Numbered from the stretch's first letter, positions 46,858 through 57,335 are shown. The stretch is DNA of 64,000 bases from Piscinibacter defluvii (GCF_004011805.1 NZ_RCHJ01000017.1:62001-126000), one strand, 5' to 3'. Translations and numbers: made by a program. The notes: a model not told the origin generated them from the letters alone.

Positions 46858-47400
46858 TCAGAACAGCGGCACCACGGTGCCCAACACCTGCTCGGCCCGC
46901 ACGAGCCCGCTGCTGCGGTAGCGCGAATCGAACGAGTCCGGGCCGGTGCCCTGCACGTAGTAGTGGCCCGGCGGGATCACCGTCGGCGCAATCGGCTCCA
47001 GCGGGCGCCGGTCGAAGGCCTGGGCCTTGGCCGTGCCGACGACGACACCGTTGACCGACACCGTGCGGCCGTACACCGTCACCACGTCGCCCGGCAGGCC
47101 GCGCACGACCTTGAAGAACGGCTGACCGTCCAGTCCGGGGTACGTGGCTCGCGCCTCGCCTGCAAACGAGAAGATGACGAACTCGCCGCGCTGCAGCGGA
47201 TGCTCGCCGTGCTGCAGCCATGCCACCCGGTAGGGCAGGCTGCCCGTCCAGTTGAACAGGACCGGCACCCGCGGTGTCGGGTCGATGAAGAGCCGCGTGT
47301 AGGCAAAGGTCCAGATCGCGAAGACCGGCAGGTAGATGTACCAGCGTCGCCGCATGTGCGCCGCAAAGTCGATGGACTGGGTGCGAAGGCTGCGCTTCAT
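46858..47400 (-). CDS. Signal peptidase S26 family protein (TraF/TrhF-type)
   Basis: 180 aa. Seen: an N-terminal membrane helix (WYIYLPVFAIWTFAYT), the serine region NWTGSLPYRVAWL, the catalytic lysine region FFKVVRGLPGD, and the box GHYYVQGTGPDSFDSRY. Members in conjugation systems process pilin or other secreted proteins. Overlaps the end of trbI by 4 bp. Confidence 0.9.
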   Translation of the reverse strand: MKRSLRTQSIDFAAHMRRRWYIYLPVFAIWTFAYTRLFIDPTPRVPVLFNWTGSLPYRVAWLQHGEHPLQRGEFVIFSFAGEARATYPGLDGQPFFKVVRGLPGDVVTVYGRTVSVNGVVVGTAKAQAFDRRPLEPIAPTVIPPGHYYVQGTGPDSFDSRYRSSGLVRAEQVLGTVVPLF

Positions 47401-47843
47401 CGGGCCTCCTGGGGGTCGTTCCTGTAGGGTGTCTGTGGATGGCCCAGCTTCTGCTGCAGCAGTGCCGTCAGATCGACGGTCCGCGGTGTCCGGCCGGCCA
47501 CGGCGCTCTTCAGCACCACCAGGCAGGCGCAGTCGCGCGGCAGTTCCTCCAGCGCCGCCGGCAGCCGCTGCGAGAAGCTCCGGGCCAGCGCAAACGCCTT
47601 CTCGCGGTCAGCGTCGGTGGTGGCGCGGGTCAGGAGCTGGGTGAACTCGGCCTCCTTCTGCCGATACACCTCGCCGACATCGACGACGCCGACGCGCTGG
47701 GCCGGACGCACCACCGCGCGGTCGTAGGCGGCCAGCGTGCCCAGCACGATCAGCAGAGCGAACGCCGCATGTAGGAGGATGGGCACCATGCCCACAGGTC
47801 CGGCCAAGGGTTGGCGAGGACTGGCGCTGGCGTCGACGTCCAT
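47397..47843 (-). CDS. trbI: F-type conjugation protein TrbI
   Basis: 148 aa. Seen: one N-terminal membrane helix (VPILLHAAFALLIVLGTLAAYD), then VVDVGEVYRQKEAEFTQLL and a short periplasmic domain, consistent with F-type TrbI, which affects pilus retraction. Located between traC and the S26 peptidase as in related systems. Not the IncP-type VirB10-like TrbI. Confidence 0.8.
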   Translation of the reverse strand: MDVDASASPRQPLAGPVGMVPILLHAAFALLIVLGTLAAYDRAVVRPAQRVGVVDVGEVYRQKEAEFTQLLTRATTDADREKAFALARSFSQRLPAALEELPRDCACLVVLKSAVAGRTPRTVDLTALLQQKLGHPQTPYRNDPQEAR

Positions 47844-47859
47844 GGGAGCCTCGCCAAAG

Positions 47860-50460
47860 TCACACCGCGTGCCCGCGCCGCCGCAGCAGCTCGGTGATCG
47901 CGTCGTCGATGCTCAGGCCCTGCGCCCGCAGCTCGTCGATCGGCGCGTTGTCCTCCAGCTTGTTGGAGAACAGCAGATGGGTCGCCGGGTCGAGGATGTT
48001 GCGCGCCACGCCTTCGCCCACCGGCGAGGAGATGTAGACCTCCGAGAACACGCCGGGCTCCGTGCGCAGCGAGTTGAGCAGCCGCTTCTTTGGCTCGTCC
48101 ATCGACAGCCGCCCCTTGCGGTCGAGCATCTCGATCGACTCGGGCTTCTGCCGCAGCAGAAACACCCAGTCCGAGCAGTTGAAGGCCGCCTCCATCTGGG
48201 CCGATCCGTAGTAGTCGTCGGCACTCTGCGTGGCCGTGCCGAGCGATCCGCCGTACTTGCGGGCGCGACGTGCGGCTTCCTCGACCACGGCCGCCTTCAC
48301 GGGGTCGTCGGCGCCGATGTCGCCCAGCTGCTGCTTGAGCTCGTCGATGAAGAGCACCTTGCGCCGGTTGCGCGTCAGGTACATCTCGCCGGTGATCTGG
48401 TGCAGCAGCAGGATGTTGACGACCGCATGCAGGTCGGGCCGGCGCTTCAGCTCCTCGTTCTCGATGACGACGAAGTCGTTGCCGAAGTCGATGTTGTTGC
48501 GCCCCTCGAAGAAGCGCTCGTACTGGCCGCCGCGGGCGTAGGGGTTCAGCATCACGGCCAGGTCGCGGATGCGCGGGTCCTCGCGCACGCCCAGCTCCTC
48601 GATGGTGCCGGCCTTGAAGGCGTCGCGCAGCGCGGTCACCGTGAGCGCGTTGCCGTGCTCGCGGAACAGCTTGATGACCATCGCCGAGATGGCCTTGTAC
48701 TGGACCTCGTCCAGCGGCCGGGACATCGAGGCCATCTTGGAGATGGCCGGCACCAGCATGTCGATGTCCTCGTTGATGTCGACGATGTGCGTGAAGGGGT
48801 TGAGGCAGATGTCGACGTCGGGCCGGAACTCGATGTACGTGCCCTTGGCCTTGCGGCACAGCTTCTCGAACGACCGACCGAGGTCGAGCATCCAGACCTT
48901 GGCGTCGATGGCCCGGTAGGACCAGGCCATCTCGTTCATCAGCACCGACTTGCCGGACCCGGGCGCGCCGATGATCGCGAAGTTGTAGTTGCCCAGGTCG
49001 TTGTCGAAGATGTCCAGCGTCATCAGCTGGCCGCGCCGACCACCGAAGACCAGGGCCGGCGTGCGCGTGCCGCGCCACTCGGCGATCAGCGGTGCCAGGT
49101 GGATGGCATTGGCCATCGTCTTGCGCGAGACGCGGCGCATCTTGGCCAGGTCCTTGTGGAAGGCCTCCGAGAGCGTCATCGGCAGGCTTGCCAGAAGCGC
49201 CTGCCGGTGCATGTAGACATCGGCGTTGAGCTGGAAGCCCCGACCGCGCCAGATCGCGTTGGCGGTCTCCTGGGCGGACACGGCCTTCTCGGGCGGCGAG
49301 AAGATCGCCAGCTGGTGGTACAGGCTCACCAGGCTGCTGCCGACGTCGATGGCGTTGGCCGCCGCGGTCCAGTCCTGCAGCTTCTTGCCCACGTCGGGCA
49401 TCACCTCGGCCATCTTGCTGCGTGCGTTCTGGGTCGCGCGCACGTGGTTGGCCGTGACCACGGACTTCATGACGTTGGGGTCGAGCACGTGCACGCCCAT
49501 GGTCAGCAGGAAGGGCGCGCTGTACTGCAGCGCCGGCTGCATCAGGTCGCCGATCAGAGAGCCCATCTGCCACAGTGCAAAGCGCTCGGGGAAGGACTTG
49601 ATCGAGTAGAAGCGTGCTTCCAGCGATCCCTCGTGGCCCTCCTTCCAGAGGGTCAGGCCGGCAGGATGCGGGTCCTGGATGGTGTCGAAATCGACGATCT
49701 GGTCGCGGATCTCGCGGCCGTCGTCGTAGTGGAGGTTCGGCGCGTCGGTCTGGGAGACCCGGTCCGGGTTGGTGAATAGCGCACACCAGTTGATCAGGTC
49801 CGCGGCGTCGCAGACACGGCTGGGCAGCGACGCCGAGCGCAGCGTGGACGCCATGGACTCGCGCAGCGCGACCAGCTCGTCGCGCCGGGTCAGGTCGCCG
49901 GCCTGTTCCACGCCGCCGGGCACCGACACGCTCATCATCAGCCGGAAGTCGCGGATCGTGTAGTGGAAGCCGGTGGTCAGCGACTGCTGCGCGCCGTGCA
50001 GCAGGTGCCCCACGCGCTGCCGCGCGAGGCGGTGGAACAGGTTGTCGTTGCGCGCCGGGCGACCCCAGTGCTTGGCCTTGTCGGCCTGGTCGGCATCCTC
50101 GACGCGCAGGTTGGCGTAGCGCCGCAGCTGCTCGCGGATGTGCGGCGATGCGAACAGGTGGAACTGGATCCCGGTGGCTGGCGGGCAGGTCGAGTACAGC
50201 GAGATCAGCACCTCGGCCATGCGGTCGTCGGCACCCGACTGCGGCATCAGCTCGAGCATGAAGCCCAGGCTGTCGCGGTTGACGAAGAGCTTCTCGTCGG
50301 CGAGGTAGGCCGAGTAGGGCAGCCAGGACGCGAACTGCTCGGCCGGCGTGTCGGGAGGCGAGCCCAGGCCAAGCCAGCCCAGGTTGCCATGGCCGGGGCG
50401 GCTGGCGCCGGGAAAGGCGGCGGATCGGGTCGAAGCGGTCTGGGCGAACGGGGTGGGCAT
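47860..50460 (-). CDS. traC: F-type T4SS ATPase TraC (VirB4 family)
   Basis: Energises pilus assembly at the inner membrane. 866 aa, close to F TraC. Seen: an N-terminal TraC_F_IV domain, Walker A IIGAPGSGKSVLMNEM at about residue 495, and Walker B VLFIDE at about 702. The C-terminus contains GTATQSADDYYGS typical of the family. It follows traV on the same strand. Confidence 0.96.
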   Translation of the reverse strand: MPTPFAQTASTRSAAFPGASRPGHGNLGWLGLGSPPDTPAEQFASWLPYSAYLADEKLFVNRDSLGFMLELMPQSGADDRMAEVLISLYSTCPPATGIQFHLFASPHIREQLRRYANLRVEDADQADKAKHWGRPARNDNLFHRLARQRVGHLLHGAQQSLTTGFHYTIRDFRLMMSVSVPGGVEQAGDLTRRDELVALRESMASTLRSASLPSRVCDAADLINWCALFTNPDRVSQTDAPNLHYDDGREIRDQIVDFDTIQDPHPAGLTLWKEGHEGSLEARFYSIKSFPERFALWQMGSLIGDLMQPALQYSAPFLLTMGVHVLDPNVMKSVVTANHVRATQNARSKMAEVMPDVGKKLQDWTAAANAIDVGSSLVSLYHQLAIFSPPEKAVSAQETANAIWRGRGFQLNADVYMHRQALLASLPMTLSEAFHKDLAKMRRVSRKTMANAIHLAPLIAEWRGTRTPALVFGGRRGQLMTLDIFDNDLGNYNFAIIGAPGSGKSVLMNEMAWSYRAIDAKVWMLDLGRSFEKLCRKAKGTYIEFRPDVDICLNPFTHIVDINEDIDMLVPAISKMASMSRPLDEVQYKAISAMVIKLFREHGNALTVTALRDAFKAGTIEELGVREDPRIRDLAVMLNPYARGGQYERFFEGRNNIDFGNDFVVIENEELKRRPDLHAVVNILLLHQITGEMYLTRNRRKVLFIDELKQQLGDIGADDPVKAAVVEEAARRARKYGGSLGTATQSADDYYGSAQMEAAFNCSDWVFLLRQKPESIEMLDRKGRLSMDEPKKRLLNSLRTEPGVFSEVYISSPVGEGVARNILDPATHLLFSNKLEDNAPIDELRAQGLSIDDAITELLRRRGHAV

Positions 50461-50499
50461 GGCGCGTGCCTCGCAGGGATGGCCGGAAGAGGTGTCAGG

Positions 50500-51222
50500 T
50501 CAGTCGTTGGGTTCGTTGCCACGCGGATCGACGGGCATCTGCGGCCGGCCCGCCGGAGGTGTCAGGCCGGGCAGGGATAGCGAACCACTCGGTTGATCTG
50601 CCCGACCCGACTGGTTCGATGTCCTGGGGTCGCGCGACTCGGTGCCGCCGCCGGCAGAACGTGCGATTGCGGGCGGCGGAGGCCGCAGCGGTGCGTAGGC
50701 ATCGCGGATCTGCCGCTGCGCGTGCTCGACGAGCCACTGGCCATCGTCGACCCGGACGTAGACGTAGCCCTGGTCGTGGAGGTCGCGATCGGCGTCTTCC
50801 CAGGGCTTGAACCAGAGCCGCAGGATGCGGGCCGAGGACCGGAGCGGCATGGCCGTGCGCAAGGGCGGCGGCGATGGCGAGAGGGCGATGCGGGAGGCCG
50901 CCGCGCCCGCAGCGCCCGCCGCGGCTGCGCCGGCGATGCCCTCCGCCGCGCGCGGAGCTTGCATGGTGCCTCGGCTGGCACCGGCTGTTCGCCGCTGACT
51001 CGGCAGGTTGTTCTGCACGGCATTGGCGTAGGTGCCGGAGACGGAGTCGCAGGTCACGCCGTCCGGGGCCTTGCAGGCATAGCTGGAGCTGCCGCTGAGA
51101 CCGCTCATGCTCATGCAGCCGCTCAGCATCCAGGCCAGCAGCACCGGCGCCGCGGCCAGTCCGGTGGCTGGGGCAGCACGCGATGTCGGAGCCGCGGGGA
51201 ACTCGACGGCGGACTGCTTCAT
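50500..51222 (-). CDS. traV: F-type T4SS outer-membrane lipoprotein TraV
   Basis: 240 aa from the ATG at 51,222, which overlaps the dsbC stop by 4 bp. Seen: a lipoprotein signal with lipobox LSGC (C36) and [18 protein letters not shown], the conserved TraV cysteine segment. The C-terminal half is Pro- and Ala-rich. TraV anchors the TraB-TraK core complex to the outer membrane. Confidence 0.9.
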   Translation of the reverse strand: MKQSAVEFPAAPTSRAAPATGLAAAPVLLAWMLSGCMSMSGLSGSSSYACKAPDGVTCDSVSGTYANAVQNNLPSQRRTAGASRGTMQAPRAAEGIAGAAAAGAAGAAASRIALSPSPPPLRTAMPLRSSARILRLWFKPWEDADRDLHDQGYVYVRVDDGQWLVEHAQRQIRDAYAPLRPPPPAIARSAGGGTESRDPRTSNQSGRADQPSGSLSLPGLTPPAGRPQMPVDPRGNEPND

Positions 51223-52139
51223 GGCTTGCCCCCCGCCACCTGCGACACCTGCTGGAGGCGAGCGAGCAGCACGGTCCGGTCGACGTAACCGTCGGTTCGA
51301 GTGCCATCCGCCCAGACCAGGGTGGGCGTGCCCTGGACGGCGAGGCGTTGCGCGAGCGCGAGGTTGCGATCGAGCGGGTTGTCGCACTCCGGAGCCCGCG
51401 AAGCTGCCGGGTCGCCCGCTGGCCTGAGCAGCGAGGTGTCGCCCTGCAGCATGAACTGGTGCCAGGCCTTCTCGCGGTCCGCCGCGCACCAGATCGAGAC
51501 TGGGCGCGCGCGGCCCTGGAAGGGCACGAGGAAGGTGTAGATCGTCACGTCGTCCAGGCCGGCGAGCTCGGGCTCGAGCCGGCGGCAGAACGAGCACCCC
51601 GGGTCGCTGAAGACGGCGATGCGACGGTGCTCGTTGCCGCCGCTGCCTCGCACGGTCTTGATCGCGTCCGCCAGCGGCAGCTGGTCGAAGGCAATGAGGG
51701 AGTCGGGAGCCGGCATCCTGTCGGCCTGCGCCGAAGGAACGCCCGCACCGGGCGCCCGGCCGGCCTGCGCAGCGATGGTGGCCGCGCGAGCCAGTCTGGG
51801 GCCGGTGAGGTCCTGCATGGTCTGGGTGTCGAAGACCCGGCCGAAGATGAAGTAGCGCGGATTCCGCGGCGACACGTAGGCCACGTTGCTGTTCATCCAG
51901 ACCTCGTAGAGGCCGGCCACGGGCGAGCGCTGCACCTGCGTGAACTGGGTGCCGGGGTGCGCCTTGCGCAGCGCGGCCAGCAGCCGAGCCTCATCGGAGG
52001 CCGTGGCGCCGGCGTGGCCTGCGGAAAGGGCCGTCAGACCGGCCACGAGCCAGGCCGCCTGCCACCGGTGCCGGCCGGGAACATGCGGGGCGGGGGAGGT
52101 AAAGGCGAAGCCTGGTGAGGGCTTGTCAGTCGTTGGCAT
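51219..52139 (-). CDS. dsbC: DsbC-type disulfide isomerase of the ICE
   Basis: 306 aa from the ATG at 52,139; the frame extends further but overlaps traB more. Seen: a signal peptide around residues 25-46, a DsbC N-terminal dimerisation domain ([19 protein letters not shown]), and a thioredoxin domain with CSFC (C182, C185 in [16 protein letters not shown]) and a cis-proline region [11 protein letters not shown]. It likely shuffles disulfides in the Cys-rich TraN, TraU, TraH and TraV. Confidence 0.9.
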   Translation of the reverse strand: MPTTDKPSPGFAFTSPAPHVPGRHRWQAAWLVAGLTALSAGHAGATASDEARLLAALRKAHPGTQFTQVQRSPVAGLYEVWMNSNVAYVSPRNPRYFIFGRVFDTQTMQDLTGPRLARAATIAAQAGRAPGAGVPSAQADRMPAPDSLIAFDQLPLADAIKTVRGSGGNEHRRIAVFSDPGCSFCRRLEPELAGLDDVTIYTFLVPFQGRARPVSIWCAADREKAWHQFMLQGDTSLLRPAGDPAASRAPECDNPLDRNLALAQRLAVQGTPTLVWADGTRTDGYVDRTVLLARLQQVSQVAGGKP

Positions 52140-53574
52140 CGTCGGAGACCTCCGGGTTGCTCGGGCGGACTGCAAGGGGCGCGGCGGCAGCGGCGCTCAT
52201 CGGCACGTCGATGCGGACGCCCTTGGTGATGACGACATCGATCTCGCGGCCGGCGTCGACCTCGATCACAGGGAAGGTGTTCTCGGCCAGCTTGATGTAG
52301 TACTGGGCGAGCCGGTCGAGGGCGCGGCCGACACCCGTGCCGAGCCCGGCCCGGTAGGCATCGGCGCCCGAGGCGCTGGTGATCGTTCCCAGCGGCGAGG
52401 TGCTGACGTTGGTGGACGAGGTGGCCAGGCCCTGGCCGATGCCGCTGACCACGCCGGCCAGCAGGGCGTTGGCCAGCATCTGGCCCTGCTTGGTGACCAG
52501 CCGCCCGCGCATGCCGACCTTGCCGTCCTCGCCGTAGACGCTGCCCTGGATCTTCACTTCCAGGGTCGCGCCGTCGGCGCGGACACACGAGAGGTTCTCG
52601 GTGCGGAGGTAGGCCCGTTCGGAGCTGATGTCGCCATAGCCAGCCGCGATGACGAAGCACTCGCGGTACTCGCCACGGAAGCGGTTGGGTAGCACCGCGT
52701 TGTCCGACAGGCGGATCAGCACAGGGTGGGGGTTGGACTGCGCCTGTCCGCCGGTGGGTGCGTCCAGTCCGCCGAGCAGCGTGCCGCGCGTGAAGCTCAC
52801 CGGCAGCCAGGTCGACACCGTCCGAGGCTCGGCCGCCGGTGTGCCGGCACGCTCCGAAGCGCTGCCGCTCGAGCCGGGGTTGCCTTGCATGCTGCGATCG
52901 ACCAGCGTGACGCGGCTGATGGCTGGCGCCGCCGGTGCTGGGTCGGCCGTCGGCAGCCCCGGCATGCCCGCTGGCAACTGTCGGCCGGCCATGCCCGGGC
53001 CGTAGGTCGAAGGGAGCGGCAGGCTGGCCGCCGGCGGCAGCCCGGTCGGCGTCGTGCCGGCCGAGACCGACGGCAAGGCGGGTGGGAGTGGTGCAGGCAC
53101 GGGCGGAACCGGGGCTGCAGCAGGCGCCGGAGCAGCGGCGCCCTGGGCCGCCTGCGTCGCCGAGGTCAGGCGCTGTTCCAGTTCCGCGAATCGCTGCATC
53201 GTGCGGGCCTCGAAGGCCTGGCGGTCGCGGTTGAGCCGGGTCTGCTCCTCGCGCTCGCTCTCGTACTGGGCGAGCTTGCTGCCTGCGGTGCCGACCCACT
53301 GGTCCACCGGGTTGACCTGCTGGCCCGGCGGCATGACGCCGATGTTGGTGACCGGCCCTGGCGCGCCGGCGGCGGGCTTGCGCGCACCGGATGACGAGCC
53401 GGTGTCCGTGGACGCGAAGATCAGCCACAGCAGGCCCACGCCGGCGGCCACGATCACACCCAGCAGCGCGAACTGGCGCTGGCGCGGCGTCATCCGCTCG
53501 GCCAGTTGCGCGCCGAGGCGGGTGGCCGACTGGCGAAGGGCGGCTGCGGAGGGGGGCAGGGGCGACACCATCAC
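52126..53574 (-). CDS. traB: F-type T4SS core protein TraB (VirB10-like)
   Basis: 482 aa. Seen: one N-terminal membrane helix ([21 protein letters not shown]), a coiled-coil and proline-rich periplasmic linker, and a C-terminal VirB10/TrbI-like domain ([39 protein letters not shown]). TraB links inner and outer membranes as part of the core complex. Overlaps traK by 4 bp and dsbC by 14 bp. Confidence 0.94.
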   Translation of the reverse strand: MMVSPLPPSAAALRQSATRLGAQLAERMTPRQRQFALLGVIVAAGVGLLWLIFASTDTGSSSGARKPAAGAPGPVTNIGVMPPGQQVNPVDQWVGTAGSKLAQYESEREEQTRLNRDRQAFEARTMQRFAELEQRLTSATQAAQGAAAPAPAAAPVPPVPAPLPPALPSVSAGTTPTGLPPAASLPLPSTYGPGMAGRQLPAGMPGLPTADPAPAAPAISRVTLVDRSMQGNPGSSGSASERAGTPAAEPRTVSTWLPVSFTRGTLLGGLDAPTGGQAQSNPHPVLIRLSDNAVLPNRFRGEYRECFVIAAGYGDISSERAYLRTENLSCVRADGATLEVKIQGSVYGEDGKVGMRGRLVTKQGQMLANALLAGVVSGIGQGLATSSTNVSTSPLGTITSASGADAYRAGLGTGVGRALDRLAQYYIKLAENTFPVIEVDAGREIDVVITKGVRIDVPMSAAAAAPLAVRPSNPEVSDDAND

Positions 53575-54506
53575 TGGCCTCCGCGGCGGATGACGAAGAC
53601 GTTGGTGGTCTCGCCCGGACGCAGGTTGTGGTGCTCAACAGCCACAGCCAGCACCTGCCCACCCGACGGGCTGTCGGGTCGGTCGAACTCCTGCTCCGCC
53701 AGCACCATCAAGGCCTGGCTCACGTTCTGCAGCAGGTACTTCTCACCCACCAGACCCCGGCCCTCGTAGCGCCGCATCAGCGAGAACCTGGCTTCCGCCC
53801 AGAGCTGGATGGGCTGGTTGAGCTCGTCCATACGGATGTCGGGCGGCACGCGGTCGGACGCCATCGCCAGGAGCAGCGTCTTCATCCCCCGGATGTGGTT
53901 GGGGGCGGTGCCCAGCGGTGTCTGCGAGCCCGCGGCGCTGGTCGGGGACTGCATCGCCTGCAGTGCCCGTTGGCCGGGGTCGCGGATGACGATGGTGTCG
54001 GCCGGGGTGTCTGCCTTGCGCAGCACCAGCGTGTAGGTGGCGTGCGCCGACGAGATGAACAGGTTGACCGGCTTGGGCGAGTCGCCGACCGGGCGGATGT
54101 AGATCTCGCCCTTGTCGCGGTCGCACTCCAGCACGATCTCCCCCGCGGGGTTCACGGCCGGCAACGCGGCAGCCGGAGGCGCCCCGTTGCTGCTGCTGGA
54201 GGACGGCGCGGCGGGGCTGCAGTTGCTGGAGTGGATGTTGCCGAACACGTCCGTGATCGGCGCGCCGTCGATGCGGATGCGCGTGGGCTCCTTGATCGAC
54301 AGCACGGCCTCGACGGCCACGCCGTCGCGGGCGTCCAGCACCTGCAGCGCGTTGGCCGGCGCTGCGGCTGCGAGCAGGCTTGTCACGGCCGCCCATGCGG
54401 CGACCGAGCGGAACCAGCGGGGAGTCAGGCAACCGCACGCCGTGAACACCACCGCTGCCGGGGCAGCGTGGCGACGGCGCTGCGGCCGGGAGTCACGGCG
54501 CGGCAT
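53571..54506 (-). CDS. traK: F-type T4SS core protein TraK (secretin-like)
   Basis: 311 aa. Seen: an extended N-terminus with a signal peptide (AAVTSLLAAAAPANA), then QVLDARDGVAVEAVLSIKEPTRIRID, the start of the TraK secretin-like domain, and a C-terminal part with GEKYLLQNVSQALMVLAEQEF. In the core complex with TraB and TraV. Longer than F TraK because of the N-terminus and a Ser/Asn insert. Confidence 0.9.
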   Translation of the reverse strand: MPRRDSRPQRRRHAAPAAVVFTACGCLTPRWFRSVAAWAAVTSLLAAAAPANALQVLDARDGVAVEAVLSIKEPTRIRIDGAPITDVFGNIHSSNCSPAAPSSSSSNGAPPAAALPAVNPAGEIVLECDRDKGEIYIRPVGDSPKPVNLFISSAHATYTLVLRKADTPADTIVIRDPGQRALQAMQSPTSAAGSQTPLGTAPNHIRGMKTLLLAMASDRVPPDIRMDELNQPIQLWAEARFSLMRRYEGRGLVGEKYLLQNVSQALMVLAEQEFDRPDSPSGGQVLAVAVEHHNLRPGETTNVFVIRRGGQ

Positions 54507-55059
54507 GGGTCACCTCCTTGAAGGTCTTCAGGTGCATCCGGCCGCCGCTGTACGCGAAGCCCACCTCGTAGGCCTTGGCGTCGTTGGCCGTTTCCAGACC
54601 GTTGACCAGCGTGCGCAGCCGGCCGCGGACGACGACGGTCTGTGTGTCCTCGCTGGGCACCAGCTGCTGCGGCATGAAGAAGGTGCTGGCATTGATGCGC
54701 TTCAGCCGCGCCGCCTCCAGCTCCTGGCGGGTCTTGAGCTCGCCGTGCTGGTCGGGCTCGACATAGCCGAGCAGGATGTCCTTCTTCCAGTCGATGGAGG
54801 CCGGCGTCACGTCCAGCACGAGCCAGGCGATGAAGGCGCCCATCTGCTCGAGGTACTCGCCGCTGGCCTTGTCGCGCGAGACCCAGAAGGACTTGTTGAT
54901 CGACGGCGGCACGACGACCGTGCGCACCGTGCCCAGCAGGTTGAGGATCACCACCAGGGCCAGCACATGCGCGGCGGCCAGCAGGCCCACGGTGAGCGCC
55001 AGGCCGCGGTTGCGGCGGCGCATCTCCTTGATGTCCCCGTTGAGGCGTTCGAAGTCCAT
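54493..55059 (-). CDS. traE: F-type T4SS protein TraE (VirB5/8-like position)
   Basis: 188 aa, same length as F TraE. Seen: one N-terminal helix (LALTVGLLAAAHVLALVVIL), then a periplasmic domain with VPPSINKSFWVSRDKASGEYLEQMG, characteristic of TraE. Overlaps traK by 14 bp; 16 bp after traL. Confidence 0.94.
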   Translation of the reverse strand: MDFERLNGDIKEMRRRNRGLALTVGLLAAAHVLALVVILNLLGTVRTVVVPPSINKSFWVSRDKASGEYLEQMGAFIAWLVLDVTPASIDWKKDILLGYVEPDQHGELKTRQELEAARLKRINASTFFMPQQLVPSEDTQTVVVRGRLRTLVNGLETANDAKAYEVGFAYSGGRMHLKTFKEVTHAAP

Positions 55060-55075
55060 GGTGGCGGCCTTGGGG

Positions 55076-55375
55076 TCAACCGACCATGCGCCGGATGTGC
55101 GACGGCGGCGTGGCGCGCATCGCCGTCAGCGGGCTGGTGGGCAGGTGCCAGTACAGCCAGTGCACCGCGAAGGCAGGGTGCTTGTCGGCCTTGATGCGGG
55201 CGATGGCGCGCGACGTGAGGAAGCCGGCAGCCAGGCACAGCGCGAAGGAGAACTTCGAGCCGGACATGTAGCCCATGAACAGCCCGAAGAGCAGGGGTGC
55301 GGCGACGTCGACGTCCCAGAAGCCGATCTTCCACTGGTCGTCCAGGCGGCGCGGGATGTAGGTGTCGGCGTGCAT
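55076..55375 (-). CDS. traL: F-type T4SS protein TraL
   Basis: 99 aa. Seen: YIPRRLDDQWKIGFWDVD at the N-terminus, the TraL signature, and a hydrophobic centre (PLLFGLFMGYMSG). A small inner-membrane protein needed for pilus tip formation. Between traA and traE. Confidence 0.93.
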   Translation of the reverse strand: MHADTYIPRRLDDQWKIGFWDVDVAAPLLFGLFMGYMSGSKFSFALCLAAGFLTSRAIARIKADKHPAFAVHWLYWHLPTSPLTAMRATPPSHIRRMVG

Positions 55376-55406
55376 GCGGGCCTCCTGCTCTTCGGCTGCG
55401 CACGCG

Positions 55407-55823
55407 TCAGATCACCGCACCCATGATCGCGCCCGCGATCACGAGGCCGACTGCGGCAAAGATGGCCAGCCCGACATAGAACAGCACCGGGCCGAAGTTG
55501 CGCAGCGCGGCCAGCGAGATGAGCGCGACCACGAAGCCGACGAAGCCGACCAGGGCCTTGATGCCGGGACCCAGGCTCGCGATCTGCGTCAGCGCCGAGG
55601 TGAGCGGGCCGGTGATGCCGGTGAAGGCGACCAGGTCGAGGGCGTAGCCGGGAAAGGCGACGCTCAGGCCGAGCGCCATCAGCACGAAGAGCGAGACCGG
55701 CGACAGCAGACGCTTCGAGCGGCGGCTGCCGGCGAAGTGGGCCGTACCGGGGTCGTCGATGCCGTCGGTTGCGAGGGAGCCCGTGGCACGGGCGGGATGC
55801 ACAGAGGCGAGAGCGGTGTTCAT
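55407..55823 (-). CDS. traA: Candidate conjugative pilin TraA
   Basis: 138 aa. Seen: a leader of about 60 residues ending in a hydrophobic stretch with a likely cleavage site (AFPGYA before LDLV), then two hydrophobic helices (GIKALVGFVGFVVALISLAAL and VLFYVGLAIFAAVGLVIAGAI) joined by a short polar loop. F-type prepilins have this layout of long leader plus two-helix mature pilin. Position directly upstream of traL agrees. Confidence 0.85.
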   Translation of the reverse strand: MNTALASVHPARATGSLATDGIDDPGTAHFAGSRRSKRLLSPVSLFVLMALGLSVAFPGYALDLVAFTGITGPLTSALTQIASLGPGIKALVGFVGFVVALISLAALRNFGPVLFYVGLAIFAAVGLVIAGAIMGAVI

Positions 55824-55974
55824 GGGAGTCCTCCGAGGGTTCAGGGCTGGGAGACGAAGGTGGATGGCGGTGGCGGTCGGGTCGGGTGCGGGTGATCAGC
55901 GGGTCGGTGGCAGGGTTCAGGGAAGTGCGGGTAGGGCCGGTTGGGCAGATGAGGGTCGGGCGAGCGCAGGCTCA

Positions 55975-56745
55975 CTACAGGTCGGAGGGAACACGCCAAA
56001 AGGCGACCTCGACCCGCCGGTTGCGCGCACGGCCTTCCGGGGTGTCGTTCTCCGTGGCGTAGCAGCAGACGCCGCGTGCATCGACGTTGAGCTCTGCGTC
56101 AGCCAGATGCGGGTGGCGCGCCCGCAGGTACTGCGCGACCGCCGCCGCGCGCTGGCGGGCCAACCGGTCGTTGGCAGCCGCAGGTCCGACGTTGTCGGTG
56201 CGGCCCCGGACGTCGATGCGCCGGATGCCGTCGCCCGTGGCCGCGGCATCGATCGAGGCACGGGCGGCGGCCGTGAGCACCGCGCTCCCGAACGGAAAGC
56301 CCACGGCGATCTCGGACACCAGCGGTTCGCCCGCGTCCTCGGGCCCGATCGCGGTTCGCTGAGCAGGGGGCAGCGGTGCCTGGGGTCCGGCGATCACCAA
56401 GGTCTCACCGGGGCTCAGCGACTGTGCAATGACCGCATCCGAGCCCGGGGTGGAATCGGCTCGCCCTTCAGCCGCTGCTGCACGCGGCGGATCGACGGCC
56501 AGCGTCTTCGGCGTGACGACCGGGCAGACGGGCGGCGCGCACGCGGCGAACCGAGCCTGGCGGCCGTGGTCCAGCTGGGCGATCGACAGTCCAGCTGCGG
56601 CGCGCGCCGAAGTGGAGGGCGGTTGAGCGGCCTCTGGCCGCGAAGGGGGGGCACCAGTTCGGGGTGCGCTGCACGACGACGCGGCGCCAACGGCCGTCAC
56701 CGCCAGCACAGGCACGGCCAAGAGCCGAAGCGGATGTCGCGTCAT
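55975..56745 (-). CDS. OmpA/MotB-type peptidoglycan-binding lipoprotein of the ICE
   Basis: 256 aa. Seen: a signal peptide with a possible lipobox (GAASSCS), a Pro/Ala-rich linker, and a C-terminal OmpA domain with [20 protein letters not shown] and [10 protein letters not shown]. It probably anchors the mating apparatus to peptidoglycan. The start overlaps the stop of the lytic transglycosylase gene by 4 bp. Confidence 0.88.
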   Translation of the reverse strand: MTRHPLRLLAVPVLAVTAVGAASSCSAPRTGAPPSRPEAAQPPSTSARAAAGLSIAQLDHGRQARFAACAPPVCPVVTPKTLAVDPPRAAAAEGRADSTPGSDAVIAQSLSPGETLVIAGPQAPLPPAQRTAIGPEDAGEPLVSEIAVGFPFGSAVLTAAARASIDAAATGDGIRRIDVRGRTDNVGPAAANDRLARQRAAAVAQYLRARHPHLADAELNVDARGVCCYATENDTPEGRARNRRVEVAFWRVPSDL

Positions 56746-57335
56746 GGCGCCACCCTCGCAGCCAGGAGGATGGGCGCCGGTTGCGCCGCGTGCACAGGCC
56801 GCTGCGGGCTCGCCGCGACGGGACGGGAAGCCTCGCCGCTGGCGGAAGGCAGCCGGCGGTAGACCTTCCAGGCGTAGCTGGCCCGCGCCGCCGTGCAGGC
56901 CTCGCCCTTGAGCTGGCTGCAGGCGGCGTTGTAGGCGCCGACGGCGTTCCAGGAGGCACCGTGCCGCGCGAATGCGTCGGCCAGCAGCCACGCGCCGACG
57001 TGGATGTTCGTGCACGGGTCGTAGAGCTGCGCCTCGCCGATGCCATGCCGCGCGAGCGTCGGAAGGTGGGAGCTGTTGATCTGCATGAGCCCGATGTCGT
57101 AGGAGCCCGTGCGCTGCAGATGCGATCGGTTGACGGCGCGCGGGTCGAGGTTGGACTCGACACGCGCCACTGCGACCAGCAGGTGGGGCGACAGCCCGTA
57201 GCGCTGCGCCGCCTGCTCCCAGCATGCCTGGGCCTGCAACGGCGTCCAGCCGGTGGCGAGCGCTGCCAGCAGCCAGGGTCCTGGCATCGGCCGGATCGGC
57301 GACCGTCGCGCGGGGAACAACAGCGGCACCTGCAT
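56742..57335 (-). CDS. Lytic transglycosylase (VirB1/TrbN-like)
   Basis: 197 aa. Seen: an N-terminal signal region, then [28 protein letters not shown] with catalytic E60, [15 protein letters not shown], and AYNAACSQ. It cuts peptidoglycan locally to let the secretion apparatus pass. Upstream of the OmpA-like gene in the transfer operon. Confidence 0.93.
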   Translation of the reverse strand: MQVPLLFPARRSPIRPMPGPWLLAALATGWTPLQAQACWEQAAQRYGLSPHLLVAVARVESNLDPRAVNRSHLQRTGSYDIGLMQINSSHLPTLARHGIGEAQLYDPCTNIHVGAWLLADAFARHGASWNAVGAYNAACSQLKGEACTAARASYAWKVYRRLPSASGEASRPVAASPQRPVHAAQPAPILLAARVAP

